Assembly (NCBI RefSeq): GCF_001640025.1
Contig: NC_031672.1
Coordinates: forward strand, 2,666,001-2,730,000
Source of the DNA: Sugiyamaella lignohabitans
Taxonomy: Eukaryota > Ascomycota > Dipodascomycetes > Dipodascales > Trichomonascaceae
Length of the DNA: 64,000 nucleotides
Direction: 5' to 3'
A model generated the notes under the pieces. That model was not told the origin of the DNA. It saw only the letters and a program-made list of their open reading frames with translations, and searched no databases. A program made the translations under genes and the position numbers. Of the stretch, positions 29,405 to 40,186 are shown piece by piece (position 1 is the stretch's first letter; each line of letters begins with the position of its first letter).

Positions 29405-30904
29405 TTATAGACTAACTAGTTGTTCAAACAAGGCCGATATACTTTCACCATGGTGATTACGTCTGATGCACTCGGCAAAAATAGAAGAAATATCAATTAC
29501 AGTGAGTTTAGAGCACTTCTCACGGACGTCCTCAGGAATTGGATAGGTATTGGTAACAACGATATTGTCAATGTAGGGGCAGGCATCTAGAGCTTGCAAA
29601 GATCCATCACTGAATACGCCATGAGTAGCAACGACAAAAACAGCACGGGCTCCACAGTTCAACCTACAATGTTCAGCAGCAGCAATAAAGCTTCCAGGAC
29701 GGTCGATCATATCATCCAATAGAACAGCGGTTTTGCCATTAACATCACCAACGAGAGCAATTAGTCTTTCCTCATGATAGTGATCTTCTTCGTCATCATC
29801 AGAAAGAGATGCATCCACAGTACCACCAAGAGCATGAGACGAAGTGTCGGTTAGGTGAATAGAGTCCATCATATGGTCAGTACCTCTATCGTCATCAGAA
29901 TGAATTGTACTATCAACAGAAGGAGATGGGTAGTCATCATCAACGACATGACCTTGAATAACTCGAGCAACATGGATCTCATGGGATTTGACTACCTCTT
30001 CCTCCTCTCCGTCAACATCATAATAATCAAGTCTTTGACCATATTGACTAACAATGTCATTATGGGCTTTACCAGCCAGTGGTGAACCTTTCTGAGTAGA
30101 AGTCAAAGACTCAGTAAAAGGATCGTCTTCGACTAAATCTGGTTTAGAGGCCGAAGACTCGATTCTTAATTTTGATCCCAAAGCAGGAACATTTCTAGGT
30201 TGTGACAAACTTCTTGGACCATTTGAAACTGGGCTAACACTTGACTCTTTTTCTTTAGGCAAGTTTTGACTAGAATAAATCTTGGGAAGGGGTCTGTTGT
30301 CATTGTGTCTTCTTCTATCTGTGTGAATCATGGCAAAGTTTACCTTGAGAGCATCTGCTAGAGCAGTAACTCGTTTGGTACCACCTGGGTTCTTAGATAC
30401 AATGACAACTTGGTTTCTATAATCGGGGACATTTTGACGAATCCATCGAGCCAGAGTGGGGCCTGCGTAAAGATTATCAACTGGTTTGGAGAAAAAGCCC
30501 TGCATTTGACTTGCGTGAAGATCCATAGTAATTACATGGTCAGCACCGGCCATAATGATAAGATTAGCCAACATACGAGCAGTGATGGCCCCTCTGTGCT
30601 TTTTCATCTTGCTCTGCTTAGAATAAGGGAACAAAGGGAGGACAGCTGTGATCTTGTGTGCCGAACCGCCTTTGCAACCAGATATGAAAGTAAGAAGCTC
30701 CATTATATGGTCATTAATAGTGTGACTCCCTGATTGAACAATGTAAACATCTTCATCACGGACAGAGACACCAATTTCGATACTGGTTTCACCATTAGAG
30801 AATTTTCGGAGAGTGCAAGGACCTGGCTCGACACCCAGTCTATCACAGATAAGTTTACCCAATTCTGGGTGGGACGAGCCAACAAAAACATGTGACTTTC
30901 GCAT
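29405..30904 (-). CDS. PRS5: PRPP synthetase with large insertion (Prs5-type)
   Basis: Ribose-phosphate pyrophosphokinases make PRPP for nucleotide, His and Trp synthesis. The 499-residue protein has the family N-domain (VFVGSSHPELGKLICDRLG, LRKFSNGETSIEIGVSVR, HRGAITARMLANL). The metal/ATP-site motif is DLHASQMQGFF (about 128-138). The PRPP loop is LLDDMIDRPGSF, a variant of the usual DDMxDTxGT. Between HTDRRR and LVGDVNGK lies an acidic, Ser-rich insertion of roughly 180 residues absent from catalytic core enzymes. S. cerevisiae Prs1 and Prs5 carry comparable non-homologous regions, and Prs5 is of similar total length, hence the name. The variant loop suggests a structural or regulatory subunit in a hetero-oligomer, as inferred for Prs5. 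Confidence 0.85.
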   Translation of the reverse strand: MRKSHVFVGSSHPELGKLICDRLGVEPGPCTLRKFSNGETSIEIGVSVRDEDVYIVQSGSHTINDHIMELLTFISGCKGGSAHKITAVLPLFPYSKQSKMKKHRGAITARMLANLIIMAGADHVITMDLHASQMQGFFSKPVDNLYAGPTLARWIRQNVPDYRNQVVIVSKNPGGTKRVTALADALKVNFAMIHTDRRRHNDNRPLPKIYSSQNLPKEKESSVSPVSNGPRSLSQPRNVPALGSKLRIESSASKPDLVEDDPFTESLTSTQKGSPLAGKAHNDIVSQYGQRLDYYDVDGEEEEVVKSHEIHVARVIQGHVVDDDYPSPSVDSTIHSDDDRGTDHMMDSIHLTDTSSHALGGTVDASLSDDDEEDHYHEERLIALVGDVNGKTAVLLDDMIDRPGSFIAAAEHCRLNCGARAVFVVATHGVFSDGSLQALDACPYIDNIVVTNTYPIPEDVREKCSKLTVIDISSIFAECIRRNHHGESISALFEQLVSL

Positions 30905-31844
30905 TGTGATTGTTCACTATTTGTAAATCAACTGACGACTAAATTTTGTGAAAACAAACCGATAATTTGCAATTGACGACTTGCCTGAATGACTCCTCTT
31001 GATAGCGGAGCTATAAGGAAATATAAGCTGTAGCACGGTAAACGAGAAACTCCAGAATATGTAAAGTTTATACCAACCTTGTTAATGGTCCTCCTTCGAA
31101 AATATAGAGAATATAATAACGCAACAGAAAAAAATACCAGTTGAGAGCAGCTGCTGTAAGATAAGGAAGTTACTCCACTAACTGCCGAAAAAAAAAACTT
31201 GATTCGTTAAATCAGCCTTCCCTCAATTATCTAGGATGCATCTACTTTTTTTGTGCGACATGTTGCATAATTACTTAAGCGGGGTTAGCTTGGGAGCTGA
31301 TTATGTATTATGGCTGTTCTAATTGGAGGTCGATAATTTAGCATCATGACTGACGAGAACGCCAGAAATAATGTGAAATTACTGACCAAATTCCGAAATA
31401 CTGTAAAAGATGAGACAAAATAAGAATAAGAAAATAAAGAGGTTTGGTCTTTTGTTGGTACTATTTCTTTTTCAAAAGCACTACTTCGGGTGGCCTTAGC
31501 TTTGAACCAGACTTTGGTAACCCTTGCCACTATCATCAGAAAAAGAGCATAAAGGTATGATAAACTGAACTCTTTCACTAAATTAGACCTGAGAAACTTA
31601 ATCAAGTAAAGTAGTGTGTTGCATATAGAATCACATTGGTTAATTAACTTATTCTTAATTCATTCGAGATGGTCTTATGGAGCCTAACCTGTAACGCGAT
31701 AAGAGGCTTATCTCCCTGGTATGCTCTGTGCGGCTGAGAACTTGAATGATCGGCCATCTATCTGCGCGCATGTCAGAAGTAAACAAAACAATCGCGACTT
31801 CCAGCTTAATTTTTTTGGATCTATTATTCTTCTCAGCTGCCAAA
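30905..31844. other. Divergent spacer PRS5 / NUF2
   Basis: A 940-base spacer that is AT-rich with A8-9 tracts near 31130 and 31190. Motifs TGCGCGCATG and ATCGCGAC lie at 31765-31800, within 90 bases of the NUF2 start. No gene is supported; the open frames here have no recognisable product. Confidence 0.45.
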
Positions 31845-33292
31845 ATGGCCACATATCGTCGACAGTCGGTTGCACCTCCATCAGTTCGTCGATGTAAGTG
31901 AAGATAATTTCTTAGCCCATATACTATGTTTGTCAGTCAACTAACAGTTAAATTTTAGACGGTCATAGACAGGTGGAAGCATACCCAATATTGGACTTGA
32001 AAGATATCGCAGCATCTTTGCAAGATATATCGAGATTTCCTATCAACGAAGACTTGCTATCTCGTCCTACCCAGCCATATGTTACTAGTTTATACGGTGA
32101 TATAATCGAATGTTTTGTAGGAATTTCCGACCAGCATCTAAGGACCGCTTTGGAAACGGCAGCCGAAAAAGTTGAAAATGGTGAGACGGAGACACAGTCT
32201 GGTGCAAGACTGCTACTGGGCCTTCATCGACATGTCTACAAGTTTATGAAAGATTGCGGTGTGGATGATTTTAATATCGTTGATATTGTAAAGCCAGAAC
32301 CAGGTAGATTGAGGCGTAATTTGTCGGCTGTCATAGCGTTTGCACAGTTTCGGGAAGACAGAATGCACGACTATGCCGACCTTGTAAACCAGTGTAAACA
32401 GGCTACAAGCCAATTTCGGCTACTGGAAGATGAGCATGAGGAACTGATTACTCAGATTGCAGAACTAGAGGAGGCATTAAAAGACAGCTCGGAACAAGCC
32501 AAGCAAACGCAGGAACACAATGCCGAGGTAGAGTCCGAGCTTCGTAAATTGAAGAAGGTTCAAGAACAGCTTACTACTGAACATTCAAATTATAAGCAAG
32601 AGAAACAGCGGCTCATCACGAATTTGGAGAATCAAAGTTTGTTGGTTGTGGAGGCTCGTAAGGAAAATGATCGCATGAAACCATACATAGTGGACTCTCC
32701 AGAAATTTTGCAAAAACTTAATTCAGATCTAGCCAGTTCATTACAGCTGACAAAAAATAATGTGGAAAATATGGATCGCCGATTCCGTGCATTGCAAATA
32801 TCTGCAGAAACTTTCAAACAAATCCACCAGGATCTTCAAGCCTGTATTAAGGTAATCGAGGAGTGTGGGGTTGAGCTTCAACGTGAGCAAGAAGCCAGCC
32901 ATAAGCTCGGACGATTCCAGGAGATTTATGACCAATTAAGACAAGATGATAAGGATTTGGATATTCGAATAAGCCAATTACAACGACAGATCGCCAACTC
33001 GCAGGATCGTATCGAGCGAGCTCGGAAACAAGCTGAGATAAAACGTGCCAGTGCCGAGAAAAAGATGTCGGAGCTCCGTGAGATGCACGGAACTCTGGCT
33101 GCAGAGCGCAGCCTTCAAATGAAAGAAATGGACGAAAAGCGAGATTACATCAAGAGTACAGAGCTCCAAATCAGCACTATGAAGGAACACATTGAGTCGG
33201 AGATGAGGGCCATTGCTGCAGAGTCTGAAAAGCTTCGGGATCATCTACATCTGTACTTGAATAGTATGGAGCAGCGAATGATGGTCAGGTGA
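31845..33292 (+). CDS. NUF2: Kinetochore NDC80-complex subunit Nuf2, two exons
   Basis: Nuf2 pairs with Ndc80 to attach kinetochores to microtubules. Exon 1 (31845-31893) encodes 16 residues plus one base (MATYRRQSVAPPSVRR). A 65-nt intron (donor GTAAGT, branch AACTAAC, acceptor TTTTAG at 31958) joins to exon 2 (31959-33292), giving 460 residues. The N-terminal calponin-homology region shows YPILDLKDIAASLQDI and RPTQPYVTSLYGDIIECF, close to yeast Nuf2. The rest, from about residue 150, is long coiled coil. The exon ends CAG then GTGAGT, so a further intron could be proposed. The open-frame stop gives the normal family length, and no continuing coding exon is visible. Confidence 0.9.
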
Positions 33293-33387
33293 GTTACTTT
33301 TCCTTTCATAGGTGTCTATTATTTATTTTATGTAATGAAGTCATGATCTGTATTTTTTTTCTCTCAATTGTTGTCTTTTCTTGTCTT

Positions 33388-33431
33388 TCCTCTGGTAGTT
33401 GCGGCTCTGCCCTAGTCCCTCTTAGCTCGAG
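33388..33431 (+). repeat. GC-rich hairpin family, degenerate copy a
   Basis: The segment reads along CTCTGGTAGTTGCGGCTCTG, CCCTAGTCCCT and TTAGCTCGAGT. It aligns with the better copy at 40616-40677 with several substitutions and a loss of the stem. It begins about 95 bases after the NUF2 stop. Confidence 0.5.
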
Positions 33432-33682
33432 TCTATACATCGACAATTTGTCGAGTCTGGTTATTTTTTCCTATGGTGGACTAATTTGTGAATACCTTAG
33501 TGCGCCGAGCTTAAATTGATGACAATTTTCAACTTTACATATTATGCTCATATTGAGAATTCTGTTGTAATGACTTATCTATCTGCTGTGGTATATTTCG
33601 TAGATCACATTGACCATAATACATATCTTAAGAAGAAGAGATAGGTAACTTTGAAGTGGGATCACATAGCAAAGTCACCCAA

Positions 33683-33712
33683 GTCACCACCACGCCGTGG
33701 CGTGGTTGTGAC
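33683..33712. repeat. 30-bp near-perfect inverted repeat
   Basis: Arms GTCACCACCACGCC and GGCGTGGTTGTGAC flank a GT centre. They pair over 14 bp with one mismatch. A direct repeat AAGTCACC precedes it. It could be a strong hairpin or a dyad protein-binding site. Confidence 0.8.
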
Positions 33713-35490
33713 CGATAATAAATATGTATACAAAGTTGGTCCTTTGATATCAGTCGCCAGACATGTGTTTGATACACCTTATAATGGTTAGTTTGCCGAC
33801 GTACATGCCAACCGTCAATGTCTTAGAATCGAAGAGTTCAAAATCTGCTATATAGATTTCAGGGGCTGCGAGCGTTGTTGACTGCAGATCGCATGTAAAC
33901 AGATCGACATGTCATTCCCACATAATAGGGTGGTTGGCTGCATTTAATAACGGGGCTGGCATGCGCGTAAAAAGAGCTGCCATCATCACCAGGCCTAACA
34001 AAAATGTTAGTTGGTCTGCGGTCTCCTCGTTACTGCACTCTGCTGATACCAACCATTGTTATTTTTTGTTGTTGTGTTCCGTAAACTCAATCTTACGACA
34101 CACAAAGTTCATTCAAACCTAGTTAATGGGGAGTGCTAACGCCTTAATTATATGTGCACGAAACGAAGTGAACAGTTGCAGGCTGTACTTGATCATCCAG
34201 CAAATGGCAGATAAAAACGTAAGTACCTTGGGTGGTGGCTGGCTGATGAAAAGTTTTGGGCGTGTCAATGGCAGCCACCCTCTTTTTTGGCCGACAATCT
34301 GTAACTCAACTCATGTCGAAAAGATTTCCTGGTCGAGAGATCAATCTCTTATTTATCAGTTATTGGCAGATTGGTATTAACAGAATGATTGGATTCAAAG
34401 TTCGTCAAGGTTCAGAGTTAACTATAAGATATACTATTGTAATAGCAGTTTAGTTTCTTCATTATACTGGAATGATTGCACCGCTTTAGCAGATTTATCA
34501 CACAGATATGTCCTATTGCATATATATGTAGCTTATACTGGCGATCAACACTAGCCTAAAAAGTTAAAAATATCATGATCCACACTACGGATTAAAGGTC
34601 CCCCATTAACGAAGCTATTGACATATATGATAATTATTATGATTATGATTAATCCTGTAGGTAATATCCCAGAATAATAATAGGAAATTGTAATAATATG
34701 TAGACAAATCTTGACAGCGTAGTAATAATTCTGTTCAAGTAACACAGGTGCAGTTAACTGCCAATGTGAAGTGGCTGGCACCACTGTCGCATGAGGACCC
34801 ACTCACCAGCAACAAACTAAGTTTCAGATGCAATTTATGATTAGATTCTAGGCGCGCATAGAGAAATACGCTTCTGTTCTTAGAGAGGTTTCCGGAAAGA
34901 GAACATGCTATGGTACTTCACTCTGATGGATTCTGCTACTATCACCACCCACCCGATTCGTTACCCTCTAGACAGATATATTCCTGTTGATAAACAATCC
35001 AAAAAAAATTCTTTCAGCTGTCTATTTGTTAGTTCCCGATGTTATAGAACAATTACCTAAGTAGTTCAATTTAGAAAAGTCCCTATACAAAATATTTTGA
35101 TAGTAAGCCAGTGAGCTATAATCAGTTTGTGGTATCGAAGTTGATAATAATAAGCCTCCTCAGCCAGCCAGAAGATCTATTGCAGGAATAGTTCTGCCCA
35201 CTGCCGAAAAAGTAACTGTTGCAGGATCGACTGTAGATGCACCATTCTGCAGATGAATATTAGTATGAGAGTGGGCCCCTCCACAAACTTTGTGCCGAGC
35301 CTGGTTACTTCCCTATTCGCGATTCCGCTTCTTCCTTCGAAAATAATTGATTACTCTTTTTTTTTCCTTCACTCTTTTTGACTTCGCTTTTGTATTATTC
35401 ACTAAAGTCTCTTCATTCATGAAATAATTAGGACCGATTAGTACACTTGATAAGATTGACATTGTCCCCTGTGTGGTAGTCAACTCTAAC

Positions 35491-37905
35491 ATGGAAACCC
35501 AGCTGGGCGCTGATACTACAGAAGGCACTATTCGTGCTAGTCTGTTTAGCAGTGCTCATGACGGACAGAATCAACCGAATCAACAAGTTCCACAGCGAAG
35601 TATGTCTGTTGCCAATGAATCTACTGACACTAAACGACAAACAGATGTAGAAGTGTCGCCATCGGGAAGTACTGACAGTGTTGGTTCTGCTGGAAGCTCA
35701 GGCTCGTTGAATCGAGCCTCATCAGTACCTTTCTCTAGGAGAAATCCAACCAAAATTTCAAGTCCTATCACAACATCATCATTTTTTCACAATCGGGATC
35801 GGCCGAGTCCAGAAATCAGTGGTGGTTCCCAACTGTCTCCTCCACATAGAGGACACACGAAAACTCCGTCCACTGGTGGACTATCGGCAATGACAGACAC
35901 AACACCTAACCAAGTTCGACTATCTCTGTATTCGGAAGTATCAGGATATTCGCCGGTAATTGAGCATGCCACTAAAGTCTCACTTGGTCAGTCGTCTGCA
36001 CATGAAGAGGATGGTACAAACACTGGTTTAACCAGACAATCTACTAATGATAGTGACGTCAGCAACCTGAGTACCGCATCAGAAGCTCCTCGCAAGAATA
36101 GCGATGAGCAGATTGACAAGGCACGAGAGAGCAGACATGGTTTACAATCGATTCTTTCTCAGATGCAGGAGATTCGAAGGTCCACCAGTGGGGGCCGAGT
36201 GTTTCCAATATCAACAAGCTCTGAACCTCGACCACTGACTGCATTATTATCCGATCAATCAATAAGCTTTAAAGAAAATACTAATAACGACCTTCAACAA
36301 TCACCAATTCCCTCCAGCATTCCCGATCTTCGGCACCGGGTACCTCTTAGACCAAATAATGGCCATGGCCGATCTTTCAGTGCAGCCACTGACAGCAGCT
36401 CAAACTATGCATCATCTTCTTATTCATCTGCTTCACAATATCCTACTCTTCTTTCCGGCGCCCCAAAGATCGGTAAGTCGCCCATGCCTGTGACGTCAAG
36501 TACTTTTGACTCAGCATCCAACCGATGGGACGGCTACAATGTGCCTGCTCCAACCTATTCATCATCTGACGGGGTTGAGAGCCTTCTTGCATCGCTAGAG
36601 AAGTTCCGGCCAAGGCTGGAAGAACTTCAATCAGCAAAAAGATCTAGCATGGTTGCCCGTATCCCGTCATCTTCGACAAACGCATCCAACGACACTCATA
36701 GCTCATCTTCTTCAGGATTTTCTTACACATCCACGCCTGTTAGATACGATGCTCCATCCATTATCAAGGATAAATCATCCAGTTCGTATTCTTGGCATAA
36801 ACGCCCAAATAAACTTACAGATGAACAATTGCGTGATGATGATATGATGCTTGGATTGTCTCCTCCTCGACCATCACATTTCTTTGATGATAAACGAAGA
36901 AACAGTCAAGATTCGTCCAACGAATCGTTCCAAACTGCCTTGTCACATAACCAAGATAGTGATAGTGTTGTGGATCACATTCAAAAACTGCAAGAGCAAA
37001 CTCCTGCTATCACTGCTACATCGTCATCCATTCACTTACATGGAGCATCTGAATTATCGCATTCATCGTCTGGAAACACCGTCGTCCCTCCTGGAAGTCG
37101 TCGACAAATGGAACCAAGCATCGCCCAACCATCTCTTAGTTCTTTTGATTCTAATACGTCTCCCTTGCGTGTTAATATACATTCACGCGAAAACACGGCT
37201 ACCTTGAAAAATGCTGCCTCACTACCCTTATTAGTCCCTGTTGAGGAGTCTGAACCAATTCGCCGGAGCATTCGTGCATCAATGATGTCTTATCCTCGTA
37301 GTGGCAGTGATCACTCGCATGATGAAACGCGCCAAAGTCCCATAGAAAATGTTAACATGCATATGACCACGGCAGCTGTTGATACCACTTACCCCGAGCT
37401 AAACGTAAGCAAACGAGAACATAGACACAAGAGTCGTGACAAAGGAAAGGAGAAGGCCAGAGACAAAGACAGGGAGGGGTCGTCGAAAGATAAAACAAAT
37501 AGATTGTCCAAATCTCTTGGAGAACAGGAACATAAATCGCGTCATTCCCGAACCAGTGGTAATTCCAGGAAACGGGAACACCACCGCAATGCAAGTGCAG
37601 GCGTGGCCACCACAACAACAGGTGAAGATTTATTCAGCAACAGGTCTACTGGCTTATCTTCCACTTCTAGAGTTCCCCGGAAAGCTGTTTTCTCACAACC
37701 AAACATCCAACGATTGTTACAGCTGGCTGATGATGCATTTGACCTGGATCAAATCGACCTGCCCCCAGATGAACGTCATCTTCTAGAAAAGTTTATTGAC
37801 GCTCTCTCAAAGTTAAGTGTGGAGATAAACCTTGATGACGGCAAGCGTGTCGAAGGAAAAAGAAGACTTCACAATGCTTTGCGGGCGATTGAAGGGTGGA
37901 TATAA
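35491..37905 (+). CDS. Ser-rich protein with conserved-looking C-terminal domain, unknown
   Basis: The protein has 804 residues. The frame opens upstream with GTG, so I start at ATG 35491 (METQLGADTTEG). Residues 1-720 are mostly Ser/Thr/Pro-rich and look disordered, with a basic KDK/REK stretch near 640-690. The last 75 residues differ in composition and look folded and helical: FSQPNIQRLLQLADDAFDL, LPPDERHLLEKFIDALSKL and RLHNALRAIEGWI. This suggests a small C-terminal interaction domain. No transmembrane segment or catalytic motif is seen. I do not recognise the family. Many SP/TP and RxxS sites suggest phosphorylation. It is preceded by a 2.2-kb spacer. Confidence 0.8.
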   Translation: METQLGADTTEGTIRASLFSSAHDGQNQPNQQVPQRSMSVANESTDTKRQTDVEVSPSGSTDSVGSAGSSGSLNRASSVPFSRRNPTKISSPITTSSFFHNRDRPSPEISGGSQLSPPHRGHTKTPSTGGLSAMTDTTPNQVRLSLYSEVSGYSPVIEHATKVSLGQSSAHEEDGTNTGLTRQSTNDSDVSNLSTASEAPRKNSDEQIDKARESRHGLQSILSQMQEIRRSTSGGRVFPISTSSEPRPLTALLSDQSISFKENTNNDLQQSPIPSSIPDLRHRVPLRPNNGHGRSFSAATDSSSNYASSSYSSASQYPTLLSGAPKIGKSPMPVTSSTFDSASNRWDGYNVPAPTYSSSDGVESLLASLEKFRPRLEELQSAKRSSMVARIPSSSTNASNDTHSSSSSGFSYTSTPVRYDAPSIIKDKSSSSYSWHKRPNKLTDEQLRDDDMMLGLSPPRPSHFFDDKRRNSQDSSNESFQTALSHNQDSDSVVDHIQKLQEQTPAITATSSSIHLHGASELSHSSSGNTVVPPGSRRQMEPSIAQPSLSSFDSNTSPLRVNIHSRENTATLKNAASLPLLVPVEESEPIRRSIRASMMSYPRSGSDHSHDETRQSPIENVNMHMTTAAVDTTYPELNVSKREHRHKSRDKGKEKARDKDREGSSKDKTNRLSKSLGEQEHKSRHSRTSGNSRKREHHRNASAGVATTTTGEDLFSNRSTGLSSTSRVPRKAVFSQPNIQRLLQLADDAFDLDQIDLPPDERHLLEKFIDALSKLSVEINLDDGKRVEGKRRLHNALRAIEGWI

Positions 37906-38074
37906 CGTGTAATTTAATTTTTGTTTTATATTTATAATATTATTTTTTAATTCTACCCCTAGCGTATCGTGCATTTCTGGTATAGATACCAGAAATATTT
38001 TCAGAAAGTTAAAAATTTTACAGCGTCAAAGCTCTGTTTATCAACTATACGAAAAATAAATAGGTCTGCATAAA

Positions 38075-39985
38075 TTATCTATCAGTATCAGCATCGTGGG
38101 TGGTCCCTTCTTGTGGTCTGACCGCAGATTCTGTAGAGGTTATTAACTCACCACTGACAATCTTCGATTCAGTTTTCTTTTCATCGCTCTCAAAGCGATA
38201 TACAGCTTCAGTGTCCTCAAAGATAATCCTTCCATCTGGATATACAAGGTCATCCGATCCCTCAATTTGCTTAGCATCCAAGGTATGTCTGCGGGTCATC
38301 TCATGATCCAGACTCCATCCCATTTTCTCTACTATCAACTCAACAGCGTCGTCGCAGTTTCCAAGAAATGTTATATCAAACTCATTATGATGTACTGCCG
38401 TTTTGCTGATGTATATTTGTGGGATGTCTGGGGGCAGAATACGAACTATCTCACTGACAGGGGCTACCTTGAGGGACGTACCAATACAGATGAGTAGGTC
38501 GCAATCATGTGCGTCACCTCCAAGAAGTAGCTCTTCAAATTTAGTTGGGAGTGCTTCACCAAAAAATGTTATGTCCGGTTTCAATACTCCTTCTGATTTA
38601 GGCACATCCTCTTCATCCTCATCTGAATCGTTAATTTTTGCTTTTGCTGGTTTATTCTTCTCCTTCTCACGAACTTGACATTGAGGACATTTAGGAACGT
38701 TGCCATTGCGAATATCAGGAAATATTTCTTCACCCTCGGTTTTAAAACCACATGTTACGCAAGTTGCGGTAGCAAAAGAACCATGACATTGCACGAGCTT
38801 CTCTGCATCGATACCAGCATAAGATTCTAGATTGTCAATGTTTTGAGTGTAGTTTCTCAACAAAATACCCTTGTCTTGTAATAATTTTATAAAAGCATGA
38901 GTCGGAGAAAATTTGCTTGTCTCTGGTAAAATGTCTTTGGCAACTGAGTAAAAGATGCTGGGATCCTCTCTGAATAGGGCTATATCAAACACCTCCTGAG
39001 GATCATTAAGTCCCAAGAATGCCAGTTTGTTATATAAACCCGACTCGGAACGAAAGTCTGGGATACCCAAGCTAGTCGAAATACCGGCCCCGGTCAAAAC
39101 AATTACCTTTTTGGCATTTTTCAGCACTTGACATAAATCATCGAGCGTGTGTGGATAGGCAAGTCTTTGTCTCGATGAAAGTGTATAACGAATGGCAAGT
39201 CTAATAAACGGTGTCAACTGAGGCTTAGAATATTTACTGGCTACCTTGATCGGTAGTCTGAATCCAAGAGCGGCTAAGACTTGTTCGGGAGGATATTCAG
39301 ATCCTGGTCCAGAAAATTTATCCATGAACTTTATTGGCCCATTTTTCCATAACTCGGTCCGAATCATAGATGACACATCTTTAGGTAACGTTATTAGAGG
39401 TTCACCATCCAGAGATGTCTCTGCAGTTAGTGGATACTCTACAGACTTCTCCATCTCGTCGATAATAGCCTCTTGCCACGGTTCTAGCGAATCCTCCTCA
39501 TCATCGCTTTCGTCATCACTAACATCATCACCATCATCATCCTCATAGTCTCCTGCTCTTCCATCACCTTTACCACCATTTTGAAGCGTGCTCGGCCTCT
39601 CTCCTTGTTCACTTTCAACCTGATTGTGACCATCAGCACCCTCCCCTAAAAGCTCATGATTTTGAAGATCGTCATCATCTTCACTGTCATCGGAAAAATT
39701 ATATATTTGCTCTAACTTATCAATACCAATTAGCCCAGGAGGTGAGTATGATTTGGATTCTTGGTCGTCATCTTTCGGCTGGTCTGGACCCGCGTCTACA
39801 TCAGCATCAGGCTTTTCCGAACTCGCTTCCGTATCCGCATGGATGCCGCTGACCGCCTCATCTTTCTTGAATTTCTTGACAGACTGTTCATCTTTTCCGA
39901 TCACTGTAACCACAACTTCATGCTGGCCTATCTCCTCGCCTTTTACTTCTTCCACAAAAGTCCGCTTCAAAGGTTCTGAGCCCAT
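38075..39985 (-). CDS. SIR2: Sir2/Hst1-family NAD-dependent deacetylase
   Basis: Sirtuins remove acetyl groups from histones using NAD, giving silencing or gene-specific repression. The catalytic core has LTGAGISTSLGIPDFRS (Gly299 onward), YTQNIDNLESYAG, catalytic His401 in VQCHGSFATATC, the zinc ligands CVTCGF and CPQC, KPDITFFGEALP and ICIGTSLKVAPVSEI. The match to the Sir2/Hst1 branch is closer than to Hst2-4. The 636 residues include a long acidic N-terminal extension (to about 200) and a helical region before the core (LAALGFRLPI, as in the Sir2 N-domain). A short acidic insertion sits inside the zinc module (DSDEDEEDV). Yeasts outside the whole-genome duplication carry one ancestral SIR2/HST1 gene, so I cannot separate the two names. 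Confidence 0.93.
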   Translation of the reverse strand: MGSEPLKRTFVEEVKGEEIGQHEVVVTVIGKDEQSVKKFKKDEAVSGIHADTEASSEKPDADVDAGPDQPKDDDQESKSYSPPGLIGIDKLEQIYNFSDDSEDDDDLQNHELLGEGADGHNQVESEQGERPSTLQNGGKGDGRAGDYEDDDGDDVSDDESDDEEDSLEPWQEAIIDEMEKSVEYPLTAETSLDGEPLITLPKDVSSMIRTELWKNGPIKFMDKFSGPGSEYPPEQVLAALGFRLPIKVASKYSKPQLTPFIRLAIRYTLSSRQRLAYPHTLDDLCQVLKNAKKVIVLTGAGISTSLGIPDFRSESGLYNKLAFLGLNDPQEVFDIALFREDPSIFYSVAKDILPETSKFSPTHAFIKLLQDKGILLRNYTQNIDNLESYAGIDAEKLVQCHGSFATATCVTCGFKTEGEEIFPDIRNGNVPKCPQCQVREKEKNKPAKAKINDSDEDEEDVPKSEGVLKPDITFFGEALPTKFEELLLGGDAHDCDLLICIGTSLKVAPVSEIVRILPPDIPQIYISKTAVHHNEFDITFLGNCDDAVELIVEKMGWSLDHEMTRRHTLDAKQIEGSDDLVYPDGRIIFEDTEAVYRFESDEKKTESKIVSGELITSTESAVRPQEGTTHDADTDR

Positions 39986-40064
39986 TCTCCCACGTTCCTT
40001 GTCCCTCTAGCTCCCTCAGCAGCGGAACGCGATCTGTCGGTCGGGGTGCTGGCAAGGCATCTGA

Positions 40065-40076
40065 AATCACGTGATT
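40065..40076. promoter_or_regulatory. Palindromic E-box AATCACGTGATT
   Basis: A perfect 12-bp palindrome around TCACGTGA, the preferred Cbf1 site, lies in the roughly 200-base divergent promoter between SIR2 and MRP10. Function is inferred from the motif. Confidence 0.6.
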
Positions 40077-40186
40077 GTTGAGGTTGGGGTTGATATGCAA
40101 ATTTCGATTTTTGATTCTTGAATCTTGTCAACATAGTGAAGTTGATAGCGAGTCAATTCAACTACACCACCACAAATTAATTCACA

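Larger units (their letters stand above)
33293..35490. other. 2.2-kb spacer with repeats, no supported gene
   Basis: This long spacer lies after NUF2 and before the Ser-rich gene. It holds a degenerate copy of the GC-rich hairpin family (33388-33431) and a 30-bp inverted repeat (33683-33712). Short frames at 33934-34453 have no recognisable motif; one (ATG 34126) meets a GTAAGT donor after 31 codons, but nothing identifiable follows. T/C-rich tracts at 35355-35375 look like promoter sequence for the next gene. Confidence 0.5.

Noticed and set aside
33288..33540. Possible extra 3' exon of NUF2 after CAG|GTGAGT
   Set aside because: The protein already has the family's usual length. The only downstream segments fall in the GC hairpin repeat and show no coding similarity.
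34126..34380. 84-codon frame with an internal GTAAGT donor
   Set aside because: I could not find a convincing downstream exon or a recognisable peptide.
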